This document shows positions 14,386-21,680 of a DNA stretch of 29,499 nucleotides, in pieces. The position numbers and the translations under genes are program-made. The DNA lies in NCBI GenBank assembly GCA_964548875.1, contig CAZJSP010000004.1, positions 1 through 29,499 on the forward strand. The letters are read 5' to 3'. This DNA is from CAYSZX01 sp964548875 (GTDB taxonomy: Bacteria > Patescibacteriota > Minisyncoccia > Minisyncoccales > JANBVM01). Numbering within the stretch: position 1 is the first letter of the stretch; every line of letters starts with the position of its first letter. The notes beneath the pieces are model-generated. The model did no database searches, was not told where the DNA came from, and was given only the letters and a program-made list of their open reading frames with translations.

Positions 14386-15878
14386 TTTTAATAGTTATGG
14401 ATGGCTGGGGAGTAAGCGATAAAAAAGAGGGTAATGCTATTCTTCTGGCCAAGACTCCTAATTTTGATTATTTAAAAAATAATTATCCTTATGTTGAAAT
14501 TTTAACCCATGGAACTCACGTTGGATTAGCCGAAGGAATGATGGGGGGGTCAGAGGTTGGCCATTTAAATATGGGGGCGGGAAGAATTGTTAAACAAAAT
14601 GTAGTTAAAATTAATGAGGCTATTCAAAATGGTTCTTTTTTTGAAAATGAGAATATTCTAAAAGTTATTGAAAATGTAAAGAAGAAAAAGTCTAGCCTTC
14701 ATCTCATGGGATTATTGTCTGATGCGGGCGTTCATTCTTATAGCTCCCATCTTTATAGTTTTCTTGAGTTAGCTCAGAAAAAAGGAGTTAATAATGTTTT
14801 TATTCATATTTTTTCTGATGGCAGAGATAGCGGCCCTAAAGATTTAAAAAAATACATTAAAGAACTTAAAGAAAAAATTAAAGAATGTAATGTTGGCAAG
14901 ATTGCCACAATAATGGGCCGTTTTTATGCAATGGATCGAGATAATAGGTGGGATAGAACAGAAAAGGCTTATTTGGCCCTAGCTGAAGGAAAGGGAAAAC
15001 AGTTTAATAGTGTTTTGGAAGGGATTGAAAATGCCTACCAAAAAGGAGAGACAGATGAATTTATTGAGCCTCTTATTATTAACGGATTTAAAGGTGTCCA
15101 AGATTCTGATTCAGTTATTAGTTTTAATTATAGGGCTGACAGAATGAGACAAATTACAAAATCATTTTTAAAAAAAGATTTTAATTATTTTTCAAGAGAT
15201 AAAAAAGATTTAGTTTTTGTTGCAATGACCCGTTATTATCCGAACATTCCCGCTTTTGTTGTTTTTGAAAAAGAAAAATTAAAAAATGTTTTAGGAAAAA
15301 TTTTAAGTGATAAGAATATGAGCCAATTAAGAATTGCAGAAACTGAAAAAAGAGCTCATGTAACTTACTTTTTTAATGGCTTAAGAGAGAAACCTTTTGA
15401 TCAAGAAGACAGATTTTTTGTGCCTAGCCCTCAAGTTAAAACCTATGATTTAAAACCAGAAATGTCTGCTTTTAAAGTAACTGAAGAACTTGTTGAAATA
15501 ATCAAAAAAGATAAATATGATTTTATTCTATTAAACTTGGTTAATGTTGATATGGTTGGTCATACGGGCAATTTAAAAGCTGGAATTAAAGCAGTTGAAA
15601 TAGTTGATCAATGTCTTGGTAAAATTGTCAGAGAAATTAAAAATAAAAAAGGAGTAGCTTTGATAACTGCTGATCATGGCAACGCTGAAGAAATGACTAA
15701 TAATCAGGGTGAAATTAAAACAGAGCATAGTTTAAATCCAGTTCCCTTTATTCTTGTTTCAGAAAAATGTTATAATCTGAATCAAGGTAATTTATCTAAC
15801 GTTGCTCCGACGATTTTAGAATTATTAAATATTAAAAAGCCTGAGGAGATGACAAGTAAAAGTTTAATTAAAAAATAA
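14373..15878 (+). CDS. gpmI: 2,3-bisphosphoglycerate-independent phosphoglycerate mutase
   Basis: Interconverts 3- and 2-phosphoglycerate through a phosphoserine intermediate, using two metal ions (usually Mn2+). The 501-residue length is typical. It shows the metal-binding start IVMDGWG, catalytic Ser60 in GGSEVGHLNMGAGR, the inserted phosphotransferase domain with MGRFYAMDRDNRWDRTEKAY, and the second metal site VNVDMVGHTG and TADHGNAEEM. The start ATG lies inside the end of eno, so the two consecutive glycolytic steps are made together. The ferredoxin gene follows 12 bases after its stop codon. Confidence 0.96.
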   Translation: MQPLILIVMDGWGVSDKKEGNAILLAKTPNFDYLKNNYPYVEILTHGTHVGLAEGMMGGSEVGHLNMGAGRIVKQNVVKINEAIQNGSFFENENILKVIENVKKKKSSLHLMGLLSDAGVHSYSSHLYSFLELAQKKGVNNVFIHIFSDGRDSGPKDLKKYIKELKEKIKECNVGKIATIMGRFYAMDRDNRWDRTEKAYLALAEGKGKQFNSVLEGIENAYQKGETDEFIEPLIINGFKGVQDSDSVISFNYRADRMRQITKSFLKKDFNYFSRDKKDLVFVAMTRYYPNIPAFVVFEKEKLKNVLGKILSDKNMSQLRIAETEKRAHVTYFFNGLREKPFDQEDRFFVPSPQVKTYDLKPEMSAFKVTEELVEIIKKDKYDFILLNLVNVDMVGHTGNLKAGIKAVEIVDQCLGKIVREIKNKKGVALITADHGNAEEMTNNQGEIKTEHSLNPVPFILVSEKCYNLNQGNLSNVAPTILELLNIKKPEEMTSKSLIKK

Positions 15879-15890
15879 ATTAAAAATTAT

Positions 15891-16070
15891 ATGGCTAAAT
15901 TTAAAATTGATGAAAAAAAATGTATTAGATGTGGTGCCTGTGTTTCAGCTTGTCCAAAAGGAGTAGAATGGACAGATGAAAACAAACCCAAAATTATTGA
16001 CTCAGAAGAGGTAGAAAAATGTGGAGGAGAAAAGATTTGTCCTTACGGGGCTATTGCTAAAGAAGAATAG
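15891..16070 (+). CDS. Small single-cluster [4Fe-4S] ferredoxin
   Basis: A 59-residue electron carrier. The first part has Cys11, Cys14, Cys17 and Cys21 in the order C-x2-C-x2-C-x3-CP. The second half has only Cys44 and Cys50, the latter followed by Pro. This matches single-cluster ferredoxins such as that of Pyrococcus furiosus, where the cluster uses the first three Cys and the last CP cysteine, and the other two can form a disulfide. By analogy the ligands are Cys11, 14, 17 and 50, and the pair is Cys21-Cys44. It is the last gene of the upstream glycolytic run. It lies immediately before the iscR promoter, so it is next to the cluster-assembly genes but probably transcribed with gpmI. Confidence 0.88.
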   Translation: MAKFKIDEKKCIRCGACVSACPKGVEWTDENKPKIIDSEEVEKCGGEKICPYGAIAKEE

Positions 16071-16073
16071 TTG

Positions 16074-16101
16074 TTGACATAAAATTATTGCTTGTTATAC
16101 T
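16074..16101 (+). promoter_or_regulatory. Promoter of the isc/thiolation operon
   Basis: A perfect TTGACA (16074-16079), a 16-base spacer and TATACT (16096-16101), four bases after the ferredoxin stop codon. Transcription would begin near 16108, inside the adjoining palindrome, with a leader of about 26 bases before iscR. Confidence 0.8.
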
Positions 16102-16126
16102 AAAACCGACTATACAAGTCGGTTTT
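16102..16126 (+). promoter_or_regulatory. IscR/Rrf2-type operator
   Basis: A 25-base perfect inverted repeat, AAAACCGACT-ATACA-AGTCGGTTTT, directly after the -10 box and upstream of the iscR start. Comparison by eye with the published E. coli type 1 IscR consensus gives about 19 of 25 allowed positions, including both GACT/AGTC cores. A repressor bound here would block transcription start, so negative autoregulation by the downstream IscR is likely. A transcribed hairpin is a less likely alternative because no T-run follows. Confidence 0.75.
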
Positions 16127-16133
16127 AATTATT

Positions 16134-16544
16134 ATGAAATTTTCTAAAAGAAGCCAGTATGGATTAAGAGCAATGATTTATCTTGCTCATAATTTTAAGG
16201 AAGAAAAAAGATATTGTTCATTAAGACAGATATCTACTTCTTTAAATATTCCTTTAAATTATTTAGAAAAAATACTTTTAAGATTAGAAAAAAATAATTT
16301 AATTAAATCGAAAAAAGGGGCTTATGGAGGGTATAGGCTAAACTCTTTATCCGCGGATATTACAGTAGGAGAAATTATAAATTCTTTAGAAAGCTCAAAG
16401 AATATTGTGGGTTGTTTGGATTATTCTGTTTGCCCCCAAGTTGATCAGTGTAAGGCCGTTCATGTTTGGAGAAAAATTCAAAAATCTTTAAATCAAACTT
16501 TAAATTCTATTACTTTAAATTCTTTAATTAAAAATGAAAAATAA
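16134..16544 (+). CDS. iscR: Rrf2-family Fe-S regulator, IscR-like
   Basis: A 136-residue DNA-binding regulator that senses Fe-S cluster supply. The N-terminal winged helix begins MKFSKRSQYGLRAMIYLA and includes YLEKILLRLEKNNLIKS and the wing GAYGGYRLN. Three Cys spaced as in E. coli IscR (Cys94, Cys100, Cys106) would hold a [2Fe-2S] cluster. The fourth ligand candidate, His110, is four residues after the last Cys, not three as in E. coli IscR, so the ligand set may differ. The gene starts a set of cluster and sulfur-transfer genes and sits just after an IscR-type palindrome. Both support autoregulation. It overlaps iscS by 11 bases. CymR or NsrR-like roles are less likely in this context. 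Confidence 0.9.
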   Translation: MKFSKRSQYGLRAMIYLAHNFKEEKRYCSLRQISTSLNIPLNYLEKILLRLEKNNLIKSKKGAYGGYRLNSLSADITVGEIINSLESSKNIVGCLDYSVCPQVDQCKAVHVWRKIQKSLNQTLNSITLNSLIKNEK

Positions 16545-17694
16545 TATTTATTTAGATTATGCAGCAACAACCCCAGTTGATCCTAGGGTTTTGGAGACAA
16601 TGCTTCCTTATTTCAATGATAAATTTGCTAACAGCATGTCTCTTCATTCTTTTGGTCAAGAAGCAAAAAAAGACCTAGAAAACAGTAGGGGAATAGTCGC
16701 TGATCTTATTGGGGCAAAAACTTCAGAGATAGTTTTTACTAGTTCGGCAACTGAAAGCAATAATTCTGTTTTAAAGGGTATTGCTTTTGCTAATCAGAAA
16801 AAAGGAAAGCACATTATTATTTCCTCTATCGAACATTCTTGTATTATGGAGAGCTCGAAATGGCTTCAAGAACATGGTTTTGAAGTGACTGAAATAAAGG
16901 TTGATCAAAATGGTTTAATTGATCCTAAATTAGTTCTTCAAGCTATTAAAAAAGAAACTATTTTAGTTTCTATTATGCATGCCAACAATGAAATAGGGAC
17001 AATCCAGCCAATTAGAAAAATAGGAGAAATTTGTAAATCGAATAATGTTTATTTCCATACTGATGCAGCCCAATCTTTAGGAAAAGAAAAAATTAATGTT
17101 CAAAAAATGAATATTGATTTATTAACAGCTAGTGCTCACAAATTATATGGACCCAAAGGGGTAGGTCTTTTATTTGTTAGGGAGGGGGTTAAAATAGATC
17201 CTCTTTTACATGGGGGAGGGCATGAGTTTGGGTTAAGAGGATCAACGGTTAATGTTGCTGGAATAGTTGGTTTTGCTGAAGCTTGTAAGATTTGCCAAGA
17301 AAAAATGAAAGAGGAAGACAAGGAAATAAAAAGATTAAGAAATAAATTAATTCAGGGTATTCTTGAAAATAATAAGGAGGTTGTTTTAAATGGTCATCCA
17401 GAAAGAAGGCTAGCTAACAATGTTAATGTTGCTTTCTCCTATATTGAGGGAGAATCTCTTTTAATGCAGTTAGACATTCTAGGAATAGCCGTTTCAACAG
17501 GATCAGCCTGTTCTTCTAAAAAATTACGACCTAGTCATGTTTTAAAATCCATTGGATTAAAACATCACCAAATTCAGGGATCTTTAAGAATTAGTTTAGG
17601 GAGATGGACAAAGGAAGAAGAAATAGACTATTTGATAGAGGTCTTGCCTGGTATAGTTGAAAAACTGAGGAAAATATCACCATTTAAAGAATAA
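16534..17694 (+). CDS. iscS: Cysteine desulfurase (IscS/NifS type)
   Basis: PLP enzyme that takes sulfur from cysteine, forms a persulfide and gives alanine. At 386 residues it is complete: start YLDYAATTPVD, PLP-stacking His101, DAAQS (177-181), PLP lysine 203 in SAHKLYGPKG, and catalytic Cys326 in STGSACSSKKLRPSHVL. The long active-site loop makes it a class I enzyme, able to pass sulfur to several partners. Three likely partners are encoded directly downstream: IscU for clusters, MnmA for 2-thiouridine and ThiI for 4-thiouridine. One desulfurase probably feeds all of them (inference from neighbours). It overlaps iscR by 11 bases and is two bases from iscU. Confidence 0.96.
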   Translation: MKNNIYLDYAATTPVDPRVLETMLPYFNDKFANSMSLHSFGQEAKKDLENSRGIVADLIGAKTSEIVFTSSATESNNSVLKGIAFANQKKGKHIIISSIEHSCIMESSKWLQEHGFEVTEIKVDQNGLIDPKLVLQAIKKETILVSIMHANNEIGTIQPIRKIGEICKSNNVYFHTDAAQSLGKEKINVQKMNIDLLTASAHKLYGPKGVGLLFVREGVKIDPLLHGGGHEFGLRGSTVNVAGIVGFAEACKICQEKMKEEDKEIKRLRNKLIQGILENNKEVVLNGHPERRLANNVNVAFSYIEGESLLMQLDILGIAVSTGSACSSKKLRPSHVLKSIGLKHHQIQGSLRISLGRWTKEEEIDYLIEVLPGIVEKLRKISPFKE

Positions 17695-17696
17695 AC

Positions 17697-18158
17697 ATGA
17701 AATACAGTGAAAGGGTTTTAGATTATTTTAAAAATCCAAAAAATGTTGGAAAAATAGAAGGAGCTGATGGTGTTGGTAAGGTTGGGAATATTATGTGTGG
17801 AGATGTAATGTGGATTTATATTAAAGTTCAAGAGGAAAATAAAAAAGAAATTATTAAAGACATTAAATTTGAAACTTTTGGTTGTGTTGCGGCTTTAGCA
17901 ACTAGCAGCGCCTTAACTGTTTTAGCCAAAGGGAAAACATTAGAAGAAGCTTTAAAAATTAGCAAGGATGATGTTGTCGAGTTTTTGGGGGGATTGCCGA
18001 ATATTAAAATTCATTGTTCTCTTTTAGCTGTTGATGGACTATCAGAAGCTATTTATGATTATTTATGTAAGAATAATAAAAAAATTCCAGAAAAAGTTAA
18101 ATTAAAACATAAAAAAGTTATTGAAGATTTAGAAGCAATTAAAGAAAAGAATAAATGA
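17697..18158 (+). CDS. iscU: Fe-S cluster scaffold protein IscU/NifU N-domain
   Basis: Scaffold on which [2Fe-2S] clusters are built using sulfur from IscS. The 153-residue protein keeps the three ligand cysteines Cys34 (NIMCGDVM), Cys63 (TFGCVAALATSS) and Cys107 (KIHCSLLAVD), plus Asp36, which helps cluster release. The usual GCGSAIASSS is GCVAALATSS, a conservative change. The C-terminal 30 residues are lysine-rich and extend slightly beyond E. coli IscU. There is no LPPVK chaperone motif, and hscA, hscB and fdx-type [2Fe-2S] genes are absent nearby, so this is a reduced ISC system. SufU is an alternative, but its typical insertion is not seen. Confidence 0.92.
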   Translation: MKYSERVLDYFKNPKNVGKIEGADGVGKVGNIMCGDVMWIYIKVQEENKKEIIKDIKFETFGCVAALATSSALTVLAKGKTLEEALKISKDDVVEFLGGLPNIKIHCSLLAVDGLSEAIYDYLCKNNKKIPEKVKLKHKKVIEDLEAIKEKNK

Positions 18159-19180
18159 AAAAAGTGCTTTGTGCTATTTCAGGAGGGGTTGACTCCTCTG
18201 TTAGTGCCTATTTATTAAAGAATAAGGGTTATTTTGATGTTCAGGGAGCTTTTATTAGGTTTTTTGATAGTGAAAAATCTAGACTTAACGAAAAAAAGGC
18301 GGAAGAAATTGCTAAAAAAATTGGCATTCCTTTCCATGTTTTTGATTTTAGAAAGGAGTTTGAAAAAGAAATAATTGATTATTTTGTTGAGGGTTATCGA
18401 AAGGGAATTACCCCTAATCCTTGTGTTGTTTGTAATAAGAAAATGAAATTTGGTCTTTTTCTTGAAAAGGCTGAAGAATTACAAATGGATTTTATTGCAA
18501 CAGGTCATTATGCTGTTTTAGAGAAAAAGAATGATCAGTTTTTTATTAAAAAAGGAAAAGACAAGAAAAAAGATCAATCTTATTTTTTATGGCAACTTAA
18601 TCAAGAGCAATTAAAGCGCGTCTTGTTTCCTTTGGGTCATACTCAAAAAAAAGAAGTTCAGAAAAAGGCCCAAGAAGCTTCTTTATTAGGATTAATTAGC
18701 AAAGAATCCCAAGATATTTGTTTTATTAATAAAACAGCTAAAGATTTTCTTAAGAAGCGTCTTGGAAATAATCCGGGGAAGATTATTAATTCAAAGAAAA
18801 AAATATTGGGAGAACATGAAGGGTTATGGTTTTACACGATTGGTCAAAGAAAAAGAATTAAATTACCAGGTGGACCCTTTTATGTTTTAAAAAAAGATTT
18901 TGAAAATAATTATTTAGTTGTTACTAGGGATAGAAGAAAACTTCTCAAGGGAACAATTCAAATAAAAGATGTGAATTGGATATCTGGTGAAGAACCAGAC
19001 TTGCCTCTCAGATGTGATTCTCAAGTTCGGTATGGATCTGAGTCTGTGCCGGTAACTATTCATAAGAAAGACAGCGATTATTTTTTAGGTTTTGATCAGA
19101 TGAAAAAGTCTGTTTCTTTGGGGCAGTCAGCTGTTTTTTACAGGAGAGAAGTGGTTTTAGGAGGAGGTATTATCTGTTAA
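18155..19180 (+). CDS. mnmA: tRNA 2-thiouridine(34) synthase MnmA
   Basis: Adds sulfur to U34 of tRNAs for Lys, Glu and Gln, improving decoding. The 341-residue enzyme has the ATP pyrophosphatase loop SGGVDSS (9-15), the catalytic region TPNPCVVCNKKMKFG (Cys90 and Cys93), the second active Cys189 in SQDICF, and tRNA-binding segments ATGHYA and YTIGQRKR. It overlaps the end of iscU by an ATGA. The gene order fits direct sulfur supply from IscS. The tusABCDE relay of E. coli is not in the window, as in bacteria where the desulfurase hands sulfur straight to MnmA. The tRNA-Gln in this window has anticodon CTG, so it is not itself a substrate at position 34. Confidence 0.95.
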   Translation: MKKVLCAISGGVDSSVSAYLLKNKGYFDVQGAFIRFFDSEKSRLNEKKAEEIAKKIGIPFHVFDFRKEFEKEIIDYFVEGYRKGITPNPCVVCNKKMKFGLFLEKAEELQMDFIATGHYAVLEKKNDQFFIKKGKDKKKDQSYFLWQLNQEQLKRVLFPLGHTQKKEVQKKAQEASLLGLISKESQDICFINKTAKDFLKKRLGNNPGKIINSKKKILGEHEGLWFYTIGQRKRIKLPGGPFYVLKKDFENNYLVVTRDRRKLLKGTIQIKDVNWISGEEPDLPLRCDSQVRYGSESVPVTIHKKDSDYFLGFDQMKKSVSLGQSAVFYRREVVLGGGIIC

Positions 19181-19183
19181 AAT
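19175..19183 (+). promoter_or_regulatory. Possible internal promoter of thiI
   Basis: TGTTAAAAT is a TGn-extended -10 that overlaps the mnmA stop codon. It would start transcription at about the ATG at 19190, again leaderless. No good -35 is present, and thiI could equally be read from the iscR promoter. Confidence 0.35.
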
Positions 19184-19189
19184 AGACTT

Positions 19190-20356
19190 ATGAATTATGT
19201 TATTTGTCATTATCACGAAATAGCTTTAAAGGGGAAGAATAGGGGTCTTTTTGAAAGAAAGCTTGTTGAGAATATTAAACTTCTTTTACCTAAAGAAAGT
19301 TTTGATTTTGTTAAAAATATTCCTGGAAGAATTGTTATTAAGAAAAAGGAGGGCATTGAAAATAAAAAAATAAAGGCTATTTTAAAGAACATTCCGGGCA
19401 TTGTTAATTTTTCTTTTGCTGAACGATGTAATCAAAACATTATTTCTCTCCAGAAAAAAAGCTTAGAATTTTTAAAAAAAGAAGAATTCCAAACATTTAG
19501 AGTAACGACTAAGAGATCTAATAAGAAATTTCCTTTTTCTTCTCAAGAAGTTAGTGAAAAAGTAGGGGCTTTTATTGTCGACAACATGAAGAAAAAGGTT
19601 GATTTGGAAGATTTTGATAAAAACGTTTTTATTGAAATTGTTAAAGATTTCTCTTTTATTTATTTGAAAAAACACAAAGGGCTGGGGGGGTTGCCTGTTG
19701 GAGCGAGCGGAAAAGGGTTGGTTTTAATTTCAGGGGGAATAGATTCTCCAGTTGCTGCTTTTTTAGCAATGAAAAGAGGTATTAAGGTTTCTTTTATCCA
19801 TTTTCATTCTTTTCCTTACACCGATAAAGAATCTATTAATAAAGTAAAGAGAATTGTTAAAAGGTTAAGTTGTTTTCAGTTTTCTTCAAAATTATACTTG
19901 TCTTCTTTCGCAGATATTCAAAAAGAAATACTTTTAAATGTCCCAGCTAAATTTAGGGTTGTTTTATATAAAAGAATGATGAATAGGATAGCTGAAAAGA
20001 TAGCGGAGAAAAATAAGATTCAGGCATTAGTTACTGGAGAAAGTGTAGGCCAGGTTGCCTCTCAGACTTTGGAAAATATTCATGTTATTGAGTCCGCCGT
20101 TAAAAAGACCATTTTAAGGCCTCTTATCTGCTGGAATAAAAACGAAATTATTAAAATATCAAAAAAGATTGGGGTTTTTGATCTTTCAATCCTTCCTTAC
20201 CAAGATTGTTGTACTAGATTTGTTCCTAATCATCCAGTCACAAAAGCTCATTCTAAACAAATTGAGAGGGTAGAGAAGGATTTAAAAATTAATGAATTAG
20301 TTGAAAAATCCATTCAAGAAACAGAATTAATAAAAATTAATTTTGGTAAAAAATAG
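19190..20356 (+). CDS. thiI: tRNA 4-thiouridine synthase ThiI
   Basis: Activates U8 of tRNA with ATP and inserts sulfur to make 4-thiouridine, a near-UV sensor; in some bacteria it also serves thiamine synthesis. The 388-residue protein has an N-terminal ferredoxin-like and THUMP region (about 1-165), then the ATP pyrophosphatase loop SGGIDSPVAA (181-190) and the ending QDCCTRFVPNHPVTKA. The C-terminal rhodanese domain of E. coli ThiI is missing, as in Bacillus and archaea, so sulfur must come straight from a desulfurase such as IscS encoded upstream. It is nine bases after mnmA. No thiamine gene is seen nearby, which favours the tRNA role. Confidence 0.94.
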   Translation: MNYVICHYHEIALKGKNRGLFERKLVENIKLLLPKESFDFVKNIPGRIVIKKKEGIENKKIKAILKNIPGIVNFSFAERCNQNIISLQKKSLEFLKKEEFQTFRVTTKRSNKKFPFSSQEVSEKVGAFIVDNMKKKVDLEDFDKNVFIEIVKDFSFIYLKKHKGLGGLPVGASGKGLVLISGGIDSPVAAFLAMKRGIKVSFIHFHSFPYTDKESINKVKRIVKRLSCFQFSSKLYLSSFADIQKEILLNVPAKFRVVLYKRMMNRIAEKIAEKNKIQALVTGESVGQVASQTLENIHVIESAVKKTILRPLICWNKNEIIKISKKIGVFDLSILPYQDCCTRFVPNHPVTKAHSKQIERVEKDLKINELVEKSIQETELIKINFGKK

Positions 20357-20389
20357 GCAAGTTGAATAATTTTTTTTAAAGTTTTAAAA

Positions 20390-20416
20390 TATAATATTAC
20401 TAATAATTAATTATTA
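20390..20416 (+). promoter_or_regulatory. Possible promoter and AT palindrome upstream of the SDR gene
   Basis: A perfect TATAAT (20390-20395) without a well-spaced -35 is followed by a perfect 16-base palindrome TAATAATTAATTATTA (20401-20416), seven bases before the ATG at 20424. The palindrome could be an operator, but all-AT palindromes are common by chance in such DNA. Confidence 0.35.
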
Positions 20417-20423
20417 AAATACT

Positions 20424-21182
20424 ATGAAGTTAGATGGTAAAGTAGCAATTATTACTGGAGCTAGAAGGGGAATGGGAAGAACTCATGCTCTTACTCTTGC
20501 CCAGGCTGGCGCCAAAGTGGTGGTTTCAGATATTAATTTAGAAGATTGCTTGAAGGTTGTTAAGGAAATTGAAGAGGGGGGAGGAGAGGCCATGGCTATT
20601 AAGTGTGATATTTCGCAAAAAAAAGAAGTAGATGAAATGGTTCAGAAGACAATTGGTAAATTCGGTAGAGTTGATGTTTTAGTCAATAATGCCGGTATTG
20701 CTCAATTTAAATCTTTTTTAGAATTAACAGAGGAAGATTGGGATAGGACAATCAACATTAATTTAAAGGGTTATTTTCTTTGTTCTCAAGCTTGTGCTAA
20801 AGAGATGGTTAAACAGAAGTCAGGAGTTATTGTTAATATTGCGTCTATTGCTATGGGGCAAGTGGGAGTGGGCTTTCCACATTTGACTCACTATTGTGCC
20901 TCTAAGGGAGGAATTGTTGCTATGACAGAGGCTTCAGCTATAGAATTAGCTCCTTATAATATTAGAGTTAATGCTATTGCTCCGGGAGCAATTGATACGC
21001 CTATGGTCTCAGACATTAAAGAAGATCCTAAATCTTTAAATCCAATGTTGGCTAGAATTCCTTTAAACAAAATGGGGAAACCTCAGGACATTTCAGACGC
21101 TGTTTTGTTTTTATCTTCCGATCGCTCCTCTTATATGACAGGATCAGTAATTGTTGTTGATGGAGGTTATGTTGCCAACTAA
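20424..21182 (+). CDS. Short-chain dehydrogenase/reductase (FabG-like)
   Basis: A 252-residue NAD(P)H-dependent SDR of the classical type. It has the cofactor motif TGARRGMG (11-18), NNAG (88-91), and the catalytic Ser141, Tyr157 and Lys161 (YCASK), with the usual C-terminal PGAIDTPM. Arg residues right after the first glycine of the cofactor motif hint at NADPH, while Asp36 hints at NADH, so the cofactor is undecided. The closest well-known family is 3-oxoacyl-ACP reductase, but no other fatty-acid gene is present, so the substrate is unknown. It heads a run that continues with a DUF1858 protein, a glutaredoxin-like protein and GAPDH. Confidence 0.86.
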   Translation: MKLDGKVAIITGARRGMGRTHALTLAQAGAKVVVSDINLEDCLKVVKEIEEGGGEAMAIKCDISQKKEVDEMVQKTIGKFGRVDVLVNNAGIAQFKSFLELTEEDWDRTININLKGYFLCSQACAKEMVKQKSGVIVNIASIAMGQVGVGFPHLTHYCASKGGIVAMTEASAIELAPYNIRVNAIAPGAIDTPMVSDIKEDPKSLNPMLARIPLNKMGKPQDISDAVLFLSSDRSSYMTGSVIVVDGGYVAN

Positions 21183-21183
21183 T

Positions 21184-21390
21184 ATGAAAAAAATAGAACC
21201 AAAAACAAGTTTAGAAGATGTCTTAAAGATTGAAGGGTCAGAAAAGGTTTTGGGTAAGCACAAAGTTCCTTGTTTGACTTGTCCTTTTGCAGCGATTGAA
21301 ATGGGAGAGTTAACATTGGAGACTATTTGTCAGAATTATAATATTGATTTGAATGAATTAATTAAGGAACTTAATGAGCTTCTCGGCTAA
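21184..21390 (+). CDS. DUF1858 redox-disulfide domain protein
   Basis: A 68-residue protein beginning MKKIEPKTSLEDVL. It has the pattern of DUF1858, a small helical domain often found with hybrid-cluster or other redox proteins. The key feature is CLTC near the middle, followed by a third Cys in LETICQNYNID. A reversible disulfide is likely; the partner is not known. The start at 21184 is chosen, not an in-frame ATG at 21151, because the latter overlaps the SDR gene and adds unconserved residues. The ATG is one base after the SDR stop codon, so the two are coupled. Confidence 0.75.
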   Translation: MKKIEPKTSLEDVLKIEGSEKVLGKHKVPCLTCPFAAIEMGELTLETICQNYNIDLNELIKELNELLG

Positions 21391-21445
21391 GAGCCTTTAT
21401 GTTAAACTAAATCTAAGTCAATAATAATTAATTTAATCAATAAAC

Positions 21446-21679
21446 ATGAAAATTAAAGTATATAGTACGCCATCTTGTCCTTTTTGTGTTAGCCTTAAGA
21501 ATTTTCTTAAAGATAATAAAATAGATTTTGAAGAAATAAATGTGGCTAAGAATAAAGAAGAGGCAGAAAAAATGATTGAGAAGTCAGGTCAAATGGGAGT
21601 TCCTGTCTTGGAAGTAGGAGATGAAATTATAGTTGGTTTTAACAAGAAAAAAATAATGGAGGTCTTAAACATTAAATAA
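21446..21679 (+). CDS. Glutaredoxin-like protein (NrdH/Grx family)
   Basis: A 77-residue thioredoxin-fold protein with the active site CPFC (10-13), GVPVLEVGDE containing the cis-proline, and VGFN near the C terminus. It belongs to the small glutaredoxin-like proteins that reduce disulfides. The absence of glutathione genes and the presence of a TrxB/AhpF-like reductase in the window suggest reduction by that flavoprotein, as for NrdH (inference). It lies one base before the GAPDH start, and GAPDH itself depends on an active-site thiol. Confidence 0.87.
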   Translation: MKIKVYSTPSCPFCVSLKNFLKDNKIDFEEINVAKNKEEAEKMIEKSGQMGVPVLEVGDEIIVGFNKKKIMEVLNIK

Positions 21680-21680
21680 C

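Noticed and set aside
16102..16126. The palindrome before iscR as a terminator of the ferredoxin transcript
   Set aside because: It lies after a full promoter and lacks a proper T-run; the match to IscR sites and position next to iscR explain it better, although weak terminator action is not excluded.
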